NCBI GenBank assembly: GCA_032358165.1
Contig: JAALGY010000019.1
Span: forward strand, 248,001-312,000
DNA: 64,000 nt
Reading direction: 5' to 3'
Source of the DNA: Diplosphaera chodatii
Taxonomy: Eukaryota > Chlorophyta > Trebouxiophyceae > Prasiolales > Stichococcaceae
In this document: piece by piece, positions 51,201 through 63,181 of the stretch
How the letters are laid out: the number at the start of each line of letters is the position of its first letter
Position numbering within the stretch: position 1 is the stretch's first letter
Translations under genes and position numbers: made by a program
The notes under the pieces: model-generated
What the model saw: only the letters and a program-made list of their open reading frames with translations
Told to the model about the DNA's origin: nothing
The model's database searches: none

Positions 51201-53138
51201 GGCGCAGCTTTCGAGCATGACAGCCCCACTAGCGCCGACACCAATGAGTGATACGCGTAAACAGCACTAGCAAACCAGCACACCATGCGGTGATGCCTCA
51301 GGCACTGCTGCACCCGGCCCTTCTCGAACTTGGCCTTCTTGCAGTGTTTGCCAGCATCCACCTGCAGACAGGACGTGCTTCAGATGTGTTCTGCTACCAA
51401 ACCTGAGCAGCAAATATGGCCTGTCACTCTGCATCCAAAAGACGGCAACCGCGTAAACAAGAGAAGTGTGCACAGTGGCCTTGCACAACTCCACTGCCAA
51501 ATGGCTGATCGACTCAGCAAGCACGCACGAAGAGGTCAGCAGCACCTTGCACGCGGCCCACAGCTGCGGGTCCTGCCGAATGTCGTCGGCAGCGCCCTGC
51601 TCCACGAGGAAGACTTCGTTGTAGCACCTCTGGGTCAGACGCTCTGGCTGACTCCTGTAAAATACAGACGCATTATGAGCGAGCCAGCCACCTTGAGGTC
51701 CATCATGACACCATGCATAAGGTGCACAAATCTGACAGGTGGAGGCTGGTGGAGTCGATTGTCGCACCTGAGGCATGCAACAAGCTCGCCATGGCCGCCT
51801 TCTTTCACATCCTTGCACCGGCGCTTGATATCCCGCTTGCATGATTTTGCTGCATCGCACAGCATGGCGCTGAGTTGCATTGTTGTGATTGGTGTCATTT
51901 GGCCGCAACGCAAAACGAAGCAAATATGCTTGAGGCAGACTGCAAACCCCGACCCACCTAGAGGCAGGTTATTGTTGATGTTAAATGCGTCAGCAATGAA
52001 GAACTGTGCCAGCTCAGTTCTGCATTCATCGCTCCTGCAGGAGTAGATGTCACCGTGGTCTGAGCAGAATCCAATTGCTGCAGGTATGTTGTGATGCGCA
52101 GCAGAGGTGCCACTGGGACTCGATGCAGGCCCAGGCCCGGCAGGCACTGAGTAGGCAAAAATAACATTGGAGCGGGCAGCACCTGTGCTGGTGACAGAGT
52201 GACCTCACCATTTGTTTTCGCCTGGCCGGAGGCCCGGCATGGCCTCCTGGTCCAGCTGGTGCTGCAGGCAGTTGGCCATCCGCCGCTCCCCGGGCTCCAC
52301 CCCCAGGCAGAAGGCCTCCAACTCCTTCCGGCAGGAGCCTGATTTGCAACACCCGGAGGACGCAGTCTTGCAGCAGTCAGCCGGCAAAGAGGGTCAACAT
52401 GCGCAAGTGGGTGTTGCCGGACCACGTCTCATCAGCAACTGCATGCTGGGAAGGCTAGCTGATTTGGGTTGTCTTTGCACCAGTTGGGGGCATGTCATCA
52501 ATGCCGTGGGCAAGCTCCGCAGCCGGCGCCTCCTCAATGACTTGGGACACGACAGTTCCTGCTGCCTTGTGCTGCTTCACGGCATCCACTGCCTGCAGTG
52601 TGGTGCACAGAAGAATATGTCAAAGCAGGCAGCGCGGACTGTCTGGGGGTATGCGAGCAGCATGTTGACAGGCAGCAGCAACACATGTATCGGCAGCGCA
52701 GAGCTACTGCGCAGGGTTGTGCACATATTCAGTCACCTTCAAGAGGGCTGCATCGAGGTCTTTGCCAGAAAGCCCCTTTGTCAGCGTGCCTTTCTGCGGC
52801 CGCGAAGCCGATTTGCCTTTGCCAGTGGCCGTGCCTGGTGCCTTCCCTCCCTTAGCAGGGACAGCACCCGCAGTTGCAGCGGCTGTTTGACCAGCTGCTT
52901 GCTTTGCAGCTTTGGCTGCAGCGGCTGCCTTGCTGGCAGCCCTGCCCCCAGGTGCCCTGCCCTTGGATTTGGCACCTGGTATTACCTTGCCCTCATTTAC
53001 ACTAGCCGCTGCTGTCTGTTTTGCTGCTTCGTCTTGCTGGACCGGCGATGAGTCCTGCCCGCTGCAGCCAGCGCATGCAAGCAGCACGCAGAGTGCCAAG
53101 GCTGCGCATGATTGCCGCCAGCAACGATGCTGCCTCAT
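45225..53138 (-). CDS. GLG1: GLG1/ESL-1-type cysteine-rich Golgi membrane protein
   Basis: Type I Golgi protein built of Cys-rich GLG1 repeats; the animal protein binds growth factors and selectins, and the plant role is unclear. About 25 exons. The start at 53138 gives a signal peptide (SCAALALCVLLACAGCSG), then a Lys/Ala/Gly-rich linker to about residue 130. Cys-rich repeats, high to low coordinate: about 52390-52207, 52045-51965, 51880-51770, 51660-51545, 51361-51280, 51175-51055, 50860-50660, 50429-50346, 50065-49890, 49660-49540, 49380-49228, 49035-48885, 48670-48570, 48400-48310, 48153-48010, 47745-47600, 47312-47205, 47011-46855, 46595-46510. Typical repeat text: ACRADVDSFCP, HARAIRCLQDN, GRVQQCLRHH. 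A transmembrane helix lies in 45582-45441 (WGAIAGMFALAAVVLGGVVL), followed by a short basic cytosolic tail (45308-45225) ending RSVEMQ. Exon edges are approximate except at both ends. Confidence 0.85.
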
Positions 53139-54020
53139 CACGCCTGCGGATGTTGCGCAAGAGGCGTGTGACCTTTGCTATTTCGATGCGCCGTCTCACA
53201 GCGACAAATTTCGTTTTATCGTGTGTACACAGGCCATGTTCTCGCAGCATTGCCTGCCCGCACCTGAGCAGCGCCACACTGATGATGCAAGGGCCTTGGA
53301 CTCAGTTCAAGACGGTGATGCGGTGGTCCATCAGAACCACCTACTGAAGTGCTGTGAGCCAATGCAGTAGCGCTCTTCAATGGCACGCGTCTCCTTGCAG
53401 ATTCATTGTGCTGAAACACCTGGATCTTATGGCACAATGCATGCAAGACAGAATGTTTCGGCGGGACCAGAAACTGCCGGACGGCCGCACGTCTTGCTTA
53501 TCAGCGTGTGTTGATCGCGAAGTGGCTGCGCGGCCTGCACTTCTCAACTGCACCCTGCAAAGGCATGTTGGCGGGGTGTAGCCAGCAACCAGGCGAGGTC
53601 ATGGCAGTACACAGACAAGAGTCTGTCGCGCTGCAACGAGATTTATGGCACACAACCCGTCCTCACGTTTCCGCGCTGTTTCCCACTTGCCACAGCCGCT
53701 GTGCACCTGTGGAGCCCACACGCTGTGGTCGATGCTTTCCGTGCTGCACTTGCACTTACATTAGTCATGCGCAGCAACTCATGATATGCACGGGTAACAA
53801 TTTGAACGCCAAGATTCAATCCGTGAAAGATTGCTTTTCGCCGTGACAACGCGCGCAAGCTTACGGGTGAAGTCGACGGTTGCCATGGGCCAGTCTAGTG
53901 AAGGGAACAGGTGCGGCACGGTCGCATGCAAACCTGAACCATCAGCGAGATAGGCAGCGTGCCGCGAGCGCGCAGCCTGTCCCGGAGATCTGTGCTGCTT
54001 GATGCTCGAGCGGCTGTCTG
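53139..54020. promoter_or_regulatory. Divergent intergenic region (GLG1 / sarcosine oxidase)
   Basis: 882 bp, the longest gene-free stretch in the window. Short frames on both strands lack motifs. No repeat or RNA gene is recognised. Confidence 0.35.
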
Positions 54021-57000
54021 ATGTCGTGCAGCTACGACGTCATTGTGGTGGGCGTCGGCGGCATGGGCTCAGCCGCACTGTACCACCTGGCAAAGCGCGG
54101 CCACAGGGTGAGCCTTTGCAACAATGGCACACGTTGTAGAGGGTGATTGGGTCTGCATGAATGATGAGTCTGATCGGCTGAGTATATCTGCTGCTGCCGG
54201 CGCTTGGAGCAGGTGTTAGGGCTTGAGAGGTTCAGCGTCGCGCACGAGATGGGCAGCAGCCACGGCTTGTCGCGCATCATCCGGCTGGCCTATCATGAAG
54301 ATCCACGGTGCGGCCTCCAGGAGTCGAGAGCCATGAGGCTTTGCAGAGTAGCATGCACTGAGGTTGCTCTCGAACTGTACTGCACAGCATAGCAGCTCAT
54401 GCTCCGGGATTTGGCCATTAGGTATGTGCCGCTGCTTCGACGGGCGTACGAGCTGTGGCAGCAGCTTGGTGACGAAGCCGGCTCGGTGCGCATCTTGCCA
54501 TTGACCATGTTGGACGACCGTCGTTGGCACACGTATACCTGGCGCACTGTCTGTACCGTGTGCGACAGGCAATGACAGGTAAACATGGCATGTACGCATA
54601 TTAACGGTAATACCTGTGCCCCCCGCCCTGCAACAGGAGGTGCTGCACATCACTGGCGGCCTGGACATCGGGCCTCCCGACCAGCCGCGGGTGAGCTCCG
54701 TGCATTGATGCGGTGGCACTCTGCTTCAAAATGCAAGGCCTGTGTCAAGCACCCAGCACGGTAAGCTCACTGCAGTTTTGGCTGCTGCAGGTGTTCAATA
54801 ATGCACTCCACACAGCACAGCTGCACAATCTGGAGCATGAGGTGCGCGATGTTGTTGTGCGTCGTGACGGTTTGAACAGCAGCACCAATTGCTCGGCATC
54901 CGCAACCATGCTTGCCTGGCTTGAAGGTGCCTAGTGCTATGGTGCGGGTCAGGTGCCATGTTTTGCCACTGCAGGTGCTGACAGCAGAGCAAGTCAACGA
55001 GCGGTTCCCGGGCTACAGCCTTCCGAGAGGTTACAAGGTAGGCACTGAGACTCACGCAAGAGTATTGATCTTATAAGTGCAACGAATGCTTGCAGCTGCC
55101 GTCACTACACTGTTTTAGAAGTGAAATACATCGTATTGTGCAGGCTGTGTACTCGCCGATGGGTGGCATTGTGGTGCGTGACCCATGCTCTGCTGAAAGT
55201 GCAGCAGCATGTCACGCCTGTTCTTCCTGGCATTCAATGCAACGTTTGTGCAAGTCCATGAAGCAGTGCTGCATTCGTTCTCACAGGCGCCTGAGAAGGC
55301 CATTCGGGCGCATGTAGCAGGCGCACTCGCAGCAGGTACGCTGGACCTCTGCACACATCAACTGTCCAGCATCATGGCACATGCGGCTGGGCCTGCAAAT
55401 GCTGCAGGTCGCATAATGTCGCAGCATCCTGAAAGCACCGTCAGTCGATTTTATGCCTCCCGCAGGCGCCATGCTGCACGAGGGCGAAGCAGTGACAGCG
55501 TGGCGGCCGACGCCAGATGGCGGCGTGCGGGTGGAGACGCAGGCGGGTGTCTACACCGCGCAGCGGCTCGTGTTGACGGCGGGCGCCTGGCTGCCGCAGC
55601 TGGTGCCTGCACTGCAGGTGCGTTCGGCAGATGAGTGCTTAGGAGCCGCTCCCCAGAGTGGCTGCTCATTTCATGTGTCAGCATCACTACAATTTCTAGG
55701 GCTAGAGCTAAATGTGTAGCACCTTGGAACATCAACCTGCACAGATAAGGGCTGACACAAAGCATATCAGCCCATCCGACGTCAGTCACATCGCTGCCAT
55801 GCAAATCTATCGGACTGACCACACTACACCCTACACCTATCTGGCGAAGGTATAGGCAGTGTATCGTACGGGTGGTGGCCCACTGCGAGGGAGATACTGA
55901 GCGCGGGTCTGCCGCGTGGCACCTGCTGCAGGACTTGTGCACGGTGGAGCGGCAGGTCATCGCCTGGTTCGAGGTGGACGACCCGGAGCGCTTCCGCCGC
56001 TTCCCCATCAGCATCATCACCGACGACCTTGGCGAGTACTACATCTTCCCGCCCTTCGACCACCCCGGGCTGAAGGTGGGGCGTGATGCTGCGCAGATTC
56101 CTACATCATCTGCTGTTGCTGCTCATTCACGTTGCTGTCACCTGGCTTGAGGTGCAGTGGCCCGACTTGTCTGGCAGCTGATAAAGCAGCATGATTGTAG
56201 TTCACCCTTTTGCTTGCCGAAGTTCATTTAGTCCAGACAATCCACAGCCCGCCACCGCACTTCTTTCCGCATGAACCTAACTCATTCAAAGCTAACACTG
56301 ATGCCGTGCAACATGTGCCAATGCAGATCGGCAAGTTCAACCACCTCAATGAGGTGACCCAGCCTGATGATGTTAGCAGGGACATCACTGCAGCAGACGA
56401 GCAGGCAAGCTTGCAACCAACACAAAGTGCAGCATGTGCACCCTTCACGATGGCTTGCATGCGGGTGTTGAGCTGGACATGGGAGTACAAAATGTCATTG
56501 TGTTGGGGGGCTGGCTTGCGAACACATCACGTGTGCTGCAGGTGCTCAGGAAGGCTGTCGCGCGGCATTTCCCGCATGCCAACCACGAGATGAGCCTGGC
56601 CAAGGCCTGCATGTTCACCAACAGCACAGGTGCAGAATGTTTAGGAAGCAATGTCGCAAACTGCCCTATGTAACATGTTCAGTAAATCCATGCTGGGGCA
56701 GCACCAGCATGGTCAACGTTGAGCCCTGACATTGCTTCTGCAGATCATCACTTCATCATTGACCACCTGCCAGAGGCCAAGCAGGTGCGCACCAGCCAAC
56801 GGTGTCACTGCAATGAGTTTCTTGTTCACATTCACTGGTAGCCTGCCGCATGACATACACTTCTTACCCTGCCGCACAGAGACATTCAAGCATATGTGCG
56901 CCGCAGGTGGTGGTGTGCTCCGCGTGCAGCGGCCACGGCTACAAGTTCTGCAGCGTCATTGGCGAGGTGCTGGCAGACCTGGCAACAGCCGGCACCACGC

Positions 57001-57086
57001 GCCACGACATCGACATGCACCGCATCTCGGCGCAGCGCCCGGGACATGCAGCGCTGCTGGCCAATGCGATGCGCAGCCGCATGTGA
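54021..57086 (+). CDS. SOX: Sarcosine/pipecolate oxidase, MSOX family flavoprotein
   Basis: Peroxisomal-type amine oxidase that uses covalent FAD to oxidise sarcosine or L-pipecolate, giving H2O2. Fourteen exons in closed phase, 391 residues: 54021-54107, 54213-54307, 54422-54485, 54637-54690, 54791-54841, 54975-55037, 55144-55173, 55287-55335, 55466-55617, 55932-56075, 56327-56404, 56542-56629, 56744-56784, 56907-57086. ADP-binding motif [19 protein letters not shown], then [20 protein letters not shown] near the flavin. LVLTAGAW precedes the central part, and [20 protein letters not shown] follows. The Cys of [16 protein letters not shown] is at the position that binds FAD covalently in bacterial [23 protein letters not shown] closes the fold. 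The C-terminus (MRSRM) lacks an obvious SKL-type peroxisomal signal. The donor after exon 11 is GC (CAG then gcaagc). Confidence 0.93.
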
Positions 57087-57145
57087 CACTTTCGGCGGTA
57101 TAGCTTTGACACCGAGTAGACAGTTGAATGAACGTGATAGTCCTT

Positions 57146-57150
57146 TGTAA
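57146..57150 (+). terminator. TGTAA polyadenylation signal of the oxidase gene
   Basis: TGTAA, 60 nt after the stop codon, in the 264-bp gap to the convergent WDR12 gene. Confidence 0.45.
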
Positions 57151-57350
57151 AGTATGTATTGATGTATCTGTGGTGGACGTCACTTCGCCGACAGGAGGTG
57201 TACATGGTGGGTCCCTCATCAGGCTGCCTGCACTTCATGTTTCTGCAACACACGGTGGTGTTCTGCACAAGATGACCGATGATGCAAGCGACACACTGCA
57301 ACCAGCTCCACTGCAACCAGGGCTGCCGCACTGCTCCCACGCCTGCACCG

Positions 57351-60300
57351 CTAGCTGCCTGGCAGCTGCACATCATGCAGGCGCAGCTTGCCATCCGCTC
57401 CGCCGCTGGCCACCCGCTCTGTCCCCGCCCACGCCACCGCCAGCACCTGTGTATTCGCAGCACAGCAGTCGAACATGATGTCCCTACACTGGCATGCATC
57501 GTCGTCATTGCTCGCACCAAATCGGACCAGACCGGACCAGTCCACGTCTACAACAGAGACGGGCAGGTGACACCCACCTTGTCGGTGTGCCCAGTGATGG
57601 TGTGCAGCGGCACAGCGGCGCGCGTGTCCCACAGCTTGACCGTGGAGTCCTGCGAGGCCGTCGCCAGGTGGTGCGCCGACCGCGGGTGCCACGCGACCGC
57701 TGCTATCCAGTCTGTATGGCTCGTCAGCGCCTTGATAGCCTGCACACGAAAGCGCCTGCCGTTGGGCAAGGGCTTGGACAGTACCAGTTGGATCGCTGCA
57801 TGCACAGTGACAGCCATGCCATCAGCACACTGCCTGACCTGACCGGCAGCGCTCGCGCCAGACGAGCATGCATGTGCCAGGCTGCTGCTTTGGTGCATAG
57901 GAGTGAGACGCTGCTTGTACGCCTCACCAGGTCGTCCCCTTTTGGCGCCCTGGGGTCCCACAGCCGCAGCGTGCCCTCGGCGCCGCCAAACGCTATGGGG
58001 CCGTCGCCACCCGGCGCCACGCCCACCGCGTGCACCGCCTTGGTGTGGTTCAGCGTCTCCACCGCCTTCCCCGTCGGCACATCCCACAGCCGTACCTGTT
58101 CGATACAACACTTGAAAGCATTTGAGCATTCCGGCACAGTGAGTGACGATAGCTGTGTCCGACCCTCGAGAGGCTGCAGCGTCTGCAACGCAGCAAGCCG
58201 ACAGTGTCTGCAAGCCAGCAGCACAGCAGGGCAGTGCAGGGCACCCAGCCATGTGGACACTCACCGAGTGGTCCCAGGAGCCGCTGACGACCGTCGCCTC
58301 CTCCTGCCACGCCAGCGCCGCGACGCACTGCCGGTGGCCCGCCAGCAGCTGCTGCGACGGCGGCGTGACTGCGCCGGCTGCAGAGGGCCCCGGGACCGCC
58401 GCTGCGCTGCCGTTGGATGCGCCGCCGGCAGCTGGTGCGGAGCCGTTGGCGGCATCGGCGGCTGCGCCTTTCCGCCGCTTGCTGGCACCCGCGGCCGCTG
58501 CGCCCTCCGCCCGAGCCGTTTCTGCCTCCTCCAGTACGGCTGTGCCTGCAGGCACGTGTAGCATCATGACACGCCCTGCCGTGCAGCACCGCATTTACAC
58601 TCCAAGTTCATTGCCAACGCCCCTCGGGCCTCGTTTGAGCACAGCAAGCTGTGCTTGCGGGCTGCGCATGCAGGTGCTCGTATTTACAACACTTATATTC
58701 CCTCAACTGCAACTTCTGGCGCTGTGCAATACATTCAGCAGCTCACCTGTGCGCCAGATGTGGATGGCGCCGTCCCAGCCGCCGGACGCGAAGTGATCGC
58801 CGCCGGGCGCCGCCGCCAAAGCCGCCACTGAGTCGGCGTGGCCGCTGTACACCGCCACCAGCGTCGCGGCATCGGCAGAAGACTCTGTCGCGCTGCCGTC
58901 CAGCTGCCACAAACGCGCTGTGCCGTCCTGCCCTGCAAGCCCCACGTTGCACAGTCCAGCCTCAGGCACCAAGGAGGTTTGTCTCTTGCACTGCCTTTCA
59001 CCACTGTGCGGCGCCTAGCTGCCGTCTCAGCATTGGCTGCATGTTGTCTCTTGCTGTTTCCGCACAGGTCAGTGACCACAGCAGTCACTGATGTATCTCG
59101 AGAGTGCTGCGCAGCAAGTATGCCATTGCACTCGAGCACAAGAAGGGAAGACAGCGGCGGCAGCGCCTGAAACACGCTGCCACCCCAACATCCAGCTGCT
59201 GCCAACAGCAGCTGGCATGCTGCCAACCTGCTGTGAGCGCCAGTCGCTTTGCTTCGTTGCCTCTGCCAGGAAGCACTGCAGCTGCCGTGGCGCACTGCTT
59301 GTGCGCTGTGAAGGAGCCTGCCGGTTCGCCAGCACCTGCAGTCCACATCAGCATGCATTTCAGATGTACTGCGCCATGTTGCCATGTTCATGGTACAACA
59401 TGCTGAGGTGCCAAAGCTGTACCGCATGTTTTGGGTGAGTTGCCTGCGTTCGGAAAGGGGAAACCACGCAGGGACTCAGTGAAAAGACGTGCCTGACCAG
59501 ATGCGCACAACACCGCTGTATGTGCCCGAGAGGATGGTGTCCTGGCCGCCGGCCACAGCGCTGACCCTGCAGTTCGAGACCCATGTTGCAGACTTCTACG
59601 GCGCAGGGGTGTACAAATACAGCTGCTCTGACAATATTGCTTCCACCAGCGCTGCAGCAGAGTATGCTGCGCACCAGTCATCGTGAGGCAGCTCGCTGTT
59701 GAGCTGCGGCGGCAGCACCGCGGTCGTGTACTCCACCTCCAGCACCAGCTCCTGTTGACAGGCACATGACGGCTGGCGACTTGGATGCGCTAGTGACGCC
59801 TACTAAAGTCTCAAGAGGGTGAGACGGGCAGGAGCTCTGTGAGTCCAGAGGGACAATTGGCGCCAACTCTTGCTCCCCAAAAAGGGCACAGGAAAAGGCG
59901 AGCGTTGGGAATACTGCACCGCAGAGATGCCGAGCGCCGTGACAAGCTGCTGCAGCGGCTGCCGCACCAGCTCGCCCGCCACCAGGAAGTCGAACGGCCT
60001 CGGCGTCTCTGCCAACAGGTACCCAATGAGTGTGACTGCTGTAGCCCTATGCTGGCGGCCTAATGCATTCAGCGCATTTCGGTGGAGGGGGACACGGAAG
60101 TGATCGACATGTCCTGTACGCGGCCCGCCGGTTGGTGCCCGGGCAGCAGGTCATGTTGACATCTACAGTCCTACGCACCACGATCCAGGAGCCCATTGAT
60201 GACCTGCGATAGCCCGTAGCGGCTGAGCTTGCCAGGCACCGCCTGCACAGCAGACGGCATGTTGTGGGACAGCGAGGCGACAACAACACGATACAGTGAT

Positions 60301-60497
60301 ACTTGGTTCCCCGTCATGCATATCCAACGGCGCCTTACAGCCTGCAGGGTGCTCAAATGCATTCACCGCTGCGGTGCATCCGCACTGTGCAACGCCACAC
60401 TCACCACGGGATCGTTGGGAACTCGGTACTGGTCTGGAAGCTTTGTGCTGAACCTGACAGTGATTTGCGTGTCCTCTGCAGCCGCGGAGCCGGCCAT
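57351..60497 (-). CDS. WDR12: Ribosome biogenesis protein WDR12 (Ytm1)
   Basis: Nucleolar WD40 protein of the PeBoW (Pes1-Bop1-WDR12) complex, needed for 60S subunit maturation. Eleven exons in closed phase, 465 residues: 60497-60405, 60242-60179, 60008-59920, 59751-59675, 59566-59493, 59335-59228, 58932-58747, 58545-58265, 58095-57928, 57739-57578, 57446-57351. The N-terminal ubiquitin-like NLE domain: ITVRFSTKLPDQYRVPNDPV, KLSRYGLSQVINGLL, RPFDFLVAGELVRQPLQQL. WD40 blades: HDDWVSAVAGGQDTILSGTY, AGQDGTARLW, HFASGGWDGAIHIWRTG, VVSGSWDHSVRLWDV, TASQDSTVKLWDTR, VASGGADGKLRLHDV. An about 60-residue Ala/Gly-rich insert with KRRKG, perhaps a nuclear localisation signal, separates two blades (exon 8). 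The donor after exon 5 is GC (TCAG then gcacgt). Confidence 0.95.
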
Positions 60498-60872
60498 CGT
60501 GGCGGCGAAGCTGGCGGCAGTCAATGTGCTTGCACAATGGTCGAGTGCTCAGACTCAGCCACACATGCAGCGCGTACTCCTGGTGTACATGCCGAAGCTA
60601 TTCTAGCACATGCGAACAGGATTTGAATGCTAGCTGCAGACGATCTGGCATGTGAAGTATGGTGGCAAGGGGAGTGCATGCTGTCTCAGGAGGGAGGGTG
60701 CTACAGCAGTCCACTGAAGCTCACTCTATCATTTGCATGCGCTTTGCTGCAGTCGTGCGGGACCTCGCTGCTCCTGCAGACTACGATTGCAGACTGCACC
60801 CGGTGCCTTATCATAACCAGTGCACTATCTGCACTCAAAATCCCAGCGGCGCTACCGCATGTTGGCAGCGGA
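60498..60872. promoter_or_regulatory. Divergent promoter region (WDR12 / YbaK protein)
   Basis: 375 bp between two start codons. No gene is recognised. Confidence 0.4.
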
Positions 60873-62759
60873 ATGACACGAGCCGTTAATCTGAGCCAGC
60901 GCTTTGACATCATAGAGAGCAGGTTAAGCGTGATTGGAGCAAAGCTAGCTTGCACTGCCGATCATGCTGCGGATGCTGCAATCTCACCAGAAAATGCAGC
61001 ATTGTACCAGCGGTATGCCGCCGTGCACAGCCGCCTGGCAGCCATAGAGCACCAGCTGCGCATCCAACATCCCGAAGGCGCGCATTCAAGAGATGGAGAC
61101 GCATCTGCACCTTCAGAGACCTATGCTCGGGTGCAGATCCAAGTGCACTGCGGATACAGCACCTGCAAATACTTGAATAACTAAACTTGCCGCGGTGGGA
61201 TTCACAGCAAGTGCATCTGATCCAGCTTCCAAATCGCGCAGGCGAATGGATTAGCTCAGCCTGTAGATCCGCAGGCAGTGGTGCTCGCATCCTCGCCCGC
61301 ATCAGCTTCACCGCTGCCCGCCTGTACCGGAGCCGCTGCTGCAGCGGCAGCTCCCCACGGCGCCTCCGCCTGGCAGGACGACCCTCCTGGAGACACCCAG
61401 CGGTGCGGCTGGCCCCTCATTCACAAGTAGAGGACGATCTAGGGGGCATGTGCACAGGCCGAGATGTGACACCCGCCGGTCTTGCCTCTGCGCGGGCCAT
61501 CATCGCTGCAGGTGTGCTCGCGTTGAACGGTAGTTGCAACTGCTGTGCTTCACAGGCGGCTGGCAGCGGAGCTCGACACCAAAGGTGTTACACCCTACAG
61601 CTTCCTACGGGTGGTGGGCGACTACTATGACCACACCCTGGAGTGGCGGCGCGAGTGCCTTGGTGCCCCCAGCGTCTTCCGTGAGTCGCACTCTCTGACC
61701 CAAGGTCGATGTGTAGTGGACAGAACATGTGCTCAGATGCAGCCTGAGGGGTGCAGCAATGTATCCGCAGCAAGTGCATGCATGTCAACACATGGCAGCG
61801 AGATTTATGGGGGGGCAGTCAACACTCACGTACCGCTGCCCACCTGGCTGCAGACCTGTGCAAATCGATGGTGATGCACAACACCAGGGCGGCGGACGCA
61901 CCCGGCGGCGGCCTCCCTCGCTACTTCCTGGTCATACTGCAGGTGGGCTCCTTGCTCCATGCGAGTCCAGTACTGCGAGCCTCCTGGCAATGTAGGCCAG
62001 GACCTAGGTCTATGTGGCAGTGCCTGTGTTTGCAGGCGCAAAGCAAGTGCAGTGAGCACTGTTGCACAGGCACCTATGCAACAGTGTGGTTGACAGAAGT
62101 GTGTGCTGGCTTGCAGTATGCGGCCGCAGTACATGGCGAGAAGCTCAAGAGGGTGTGGCACCGCGCTGCCAACAGGGACTGCCCCGCCGGCCAGACCATC
62201 GGCAAGCAGTTCTTCAACCCCAGGCTTGTGCCTGAGGAGGTGAGACTGTTGCCCCTGCGCCATCATCGCCCTGCTGTCAACCGCCCTTCAGGAAATGTAC
62301 ATGCAGTGCAACTAGGGACAACGCCTCTCCATAGACAACAGCGTCGAACTCGTCCCGGTTGCCTGCAGGTGTCTGACAAGCTGACAGGCTTTCAGCACAA
62401 TGCAGTGTCGCCGATAGGCTTGGCGACAGATATGCCTATCATCTTATCAGATCGTGTGGCTGCTTTGCAACCGCCGGTCTTTTGGCTGGGCGGAGGTGAA
62501 CCCGACCTAAAGTGAGTATGTGACAGTGTGCATGGGTGCAAGGACAACGTCTCCTGTCGTTCTGGTGCACCCTGGTCTGGACTGCTGCTGCAAGCTGCCA
62601 GTGGCTGGCACTGTATATGACAAAGAATGGGCACAAGCTCATTACGCTTTCTACTCATGTGTTGTTTGCAGGGTATGCTTGCCGGTGCAGCCTTTCGTGG
62701 AGGCGTACCGCCCTACAGTGGTGGATTGCACTGACGATAAGCGGACCATAACAGAGTGA
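60873..62759 (+). CDS. YbaK/aminoacyl-tRNA-deacylase domain protein, plant type
   Basis: YbaK/ProX-fold domains hydrolyse mischarged aminoacyl-tRNAs in trans; the plant-type proteins with an N-terminal extension are little studied. Seven exons in closed phase, 328 residues: 60873-61130, 61242-61402, 61556-61680, 61854-61942, 62117-62239, 62369-62511, 62672-62759. The N-terminus is helical (LSQRFDIIESRLSVIGAKLA, RLAAIEHQLRIQ), then an Ala/Pro/Ser-rich linker with a run of seven Ala. YbaK part: HLCKSMVMHNTRAADAPGGG, YFLVILQYAAAVHGEKLKR, FNPRLVPEEVSDKLTGFQHN, AVSPIGLATDMPIILSDRV, PPVFWLGGGEPDLK. GFQHNAVSPIG and WLGGGE are the conserved active-site blocks. The ends are well defined; the call rests on these blocks. 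Confidence 0.88.
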
Positions 62760-62940
62760 ACAGTCTCTGACAATGACTGGAGGCTGGCATAATGGGGACA
62801 ACGTGTTTGTGCCTGCGTCCCAGTTGCAACACAGTCGCCGTCTCGAGCAGTGCTACCCTGCACTCTATTGAGGAGACTGCAGAACAGTACCACGTCTCAA
62901 AAGCTGAGGTGTCGGTGCAAATTGAATGAGATATGTCTTT

Positions 62941-62983
62941 GAGCGCGACCATCGTCTACTGAGTATTGACGATGGTCGCGCTC
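62941..62983. repeat. Perfect 16-bp inverted repeat, 11-nt spacer
   Basis: GAGCGCGACCATCGTC at 62941-62956 is followed, after TACTGAGTATT, by its exact reverse complement at 62968-62983. It lies in the 422-bp gap (62760-63181) between the convergent YbaK and EF-Ts genes. The rest of that gap shows no gene. Confidence 0.85.
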
Positions 62984-63181
62984 GGTATTGCCCATCTGCC
63001 ATTGTTCTGAGCTTTTTTCTGGATAGAAGTTGCTGTTGCATTAAAGCTTGTAGCACTGCGACTGCAACCTGGAGGCTGGATCAGCATCCTAGAGCAGTCA
63101 TATCATTGCTGCAGCTCTGCCATGGTCGTTGGCTGCCCCAGCTTGTTGACATCTGTGTAGGCAAGGGTCCGGCAAGGTCAG

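Noticed and set aside
51330..52046. 238-residue plus-strand open frame
   Set aside because: It is antisense to several Cys-rich GLG1 exons and contains no motif of its own.
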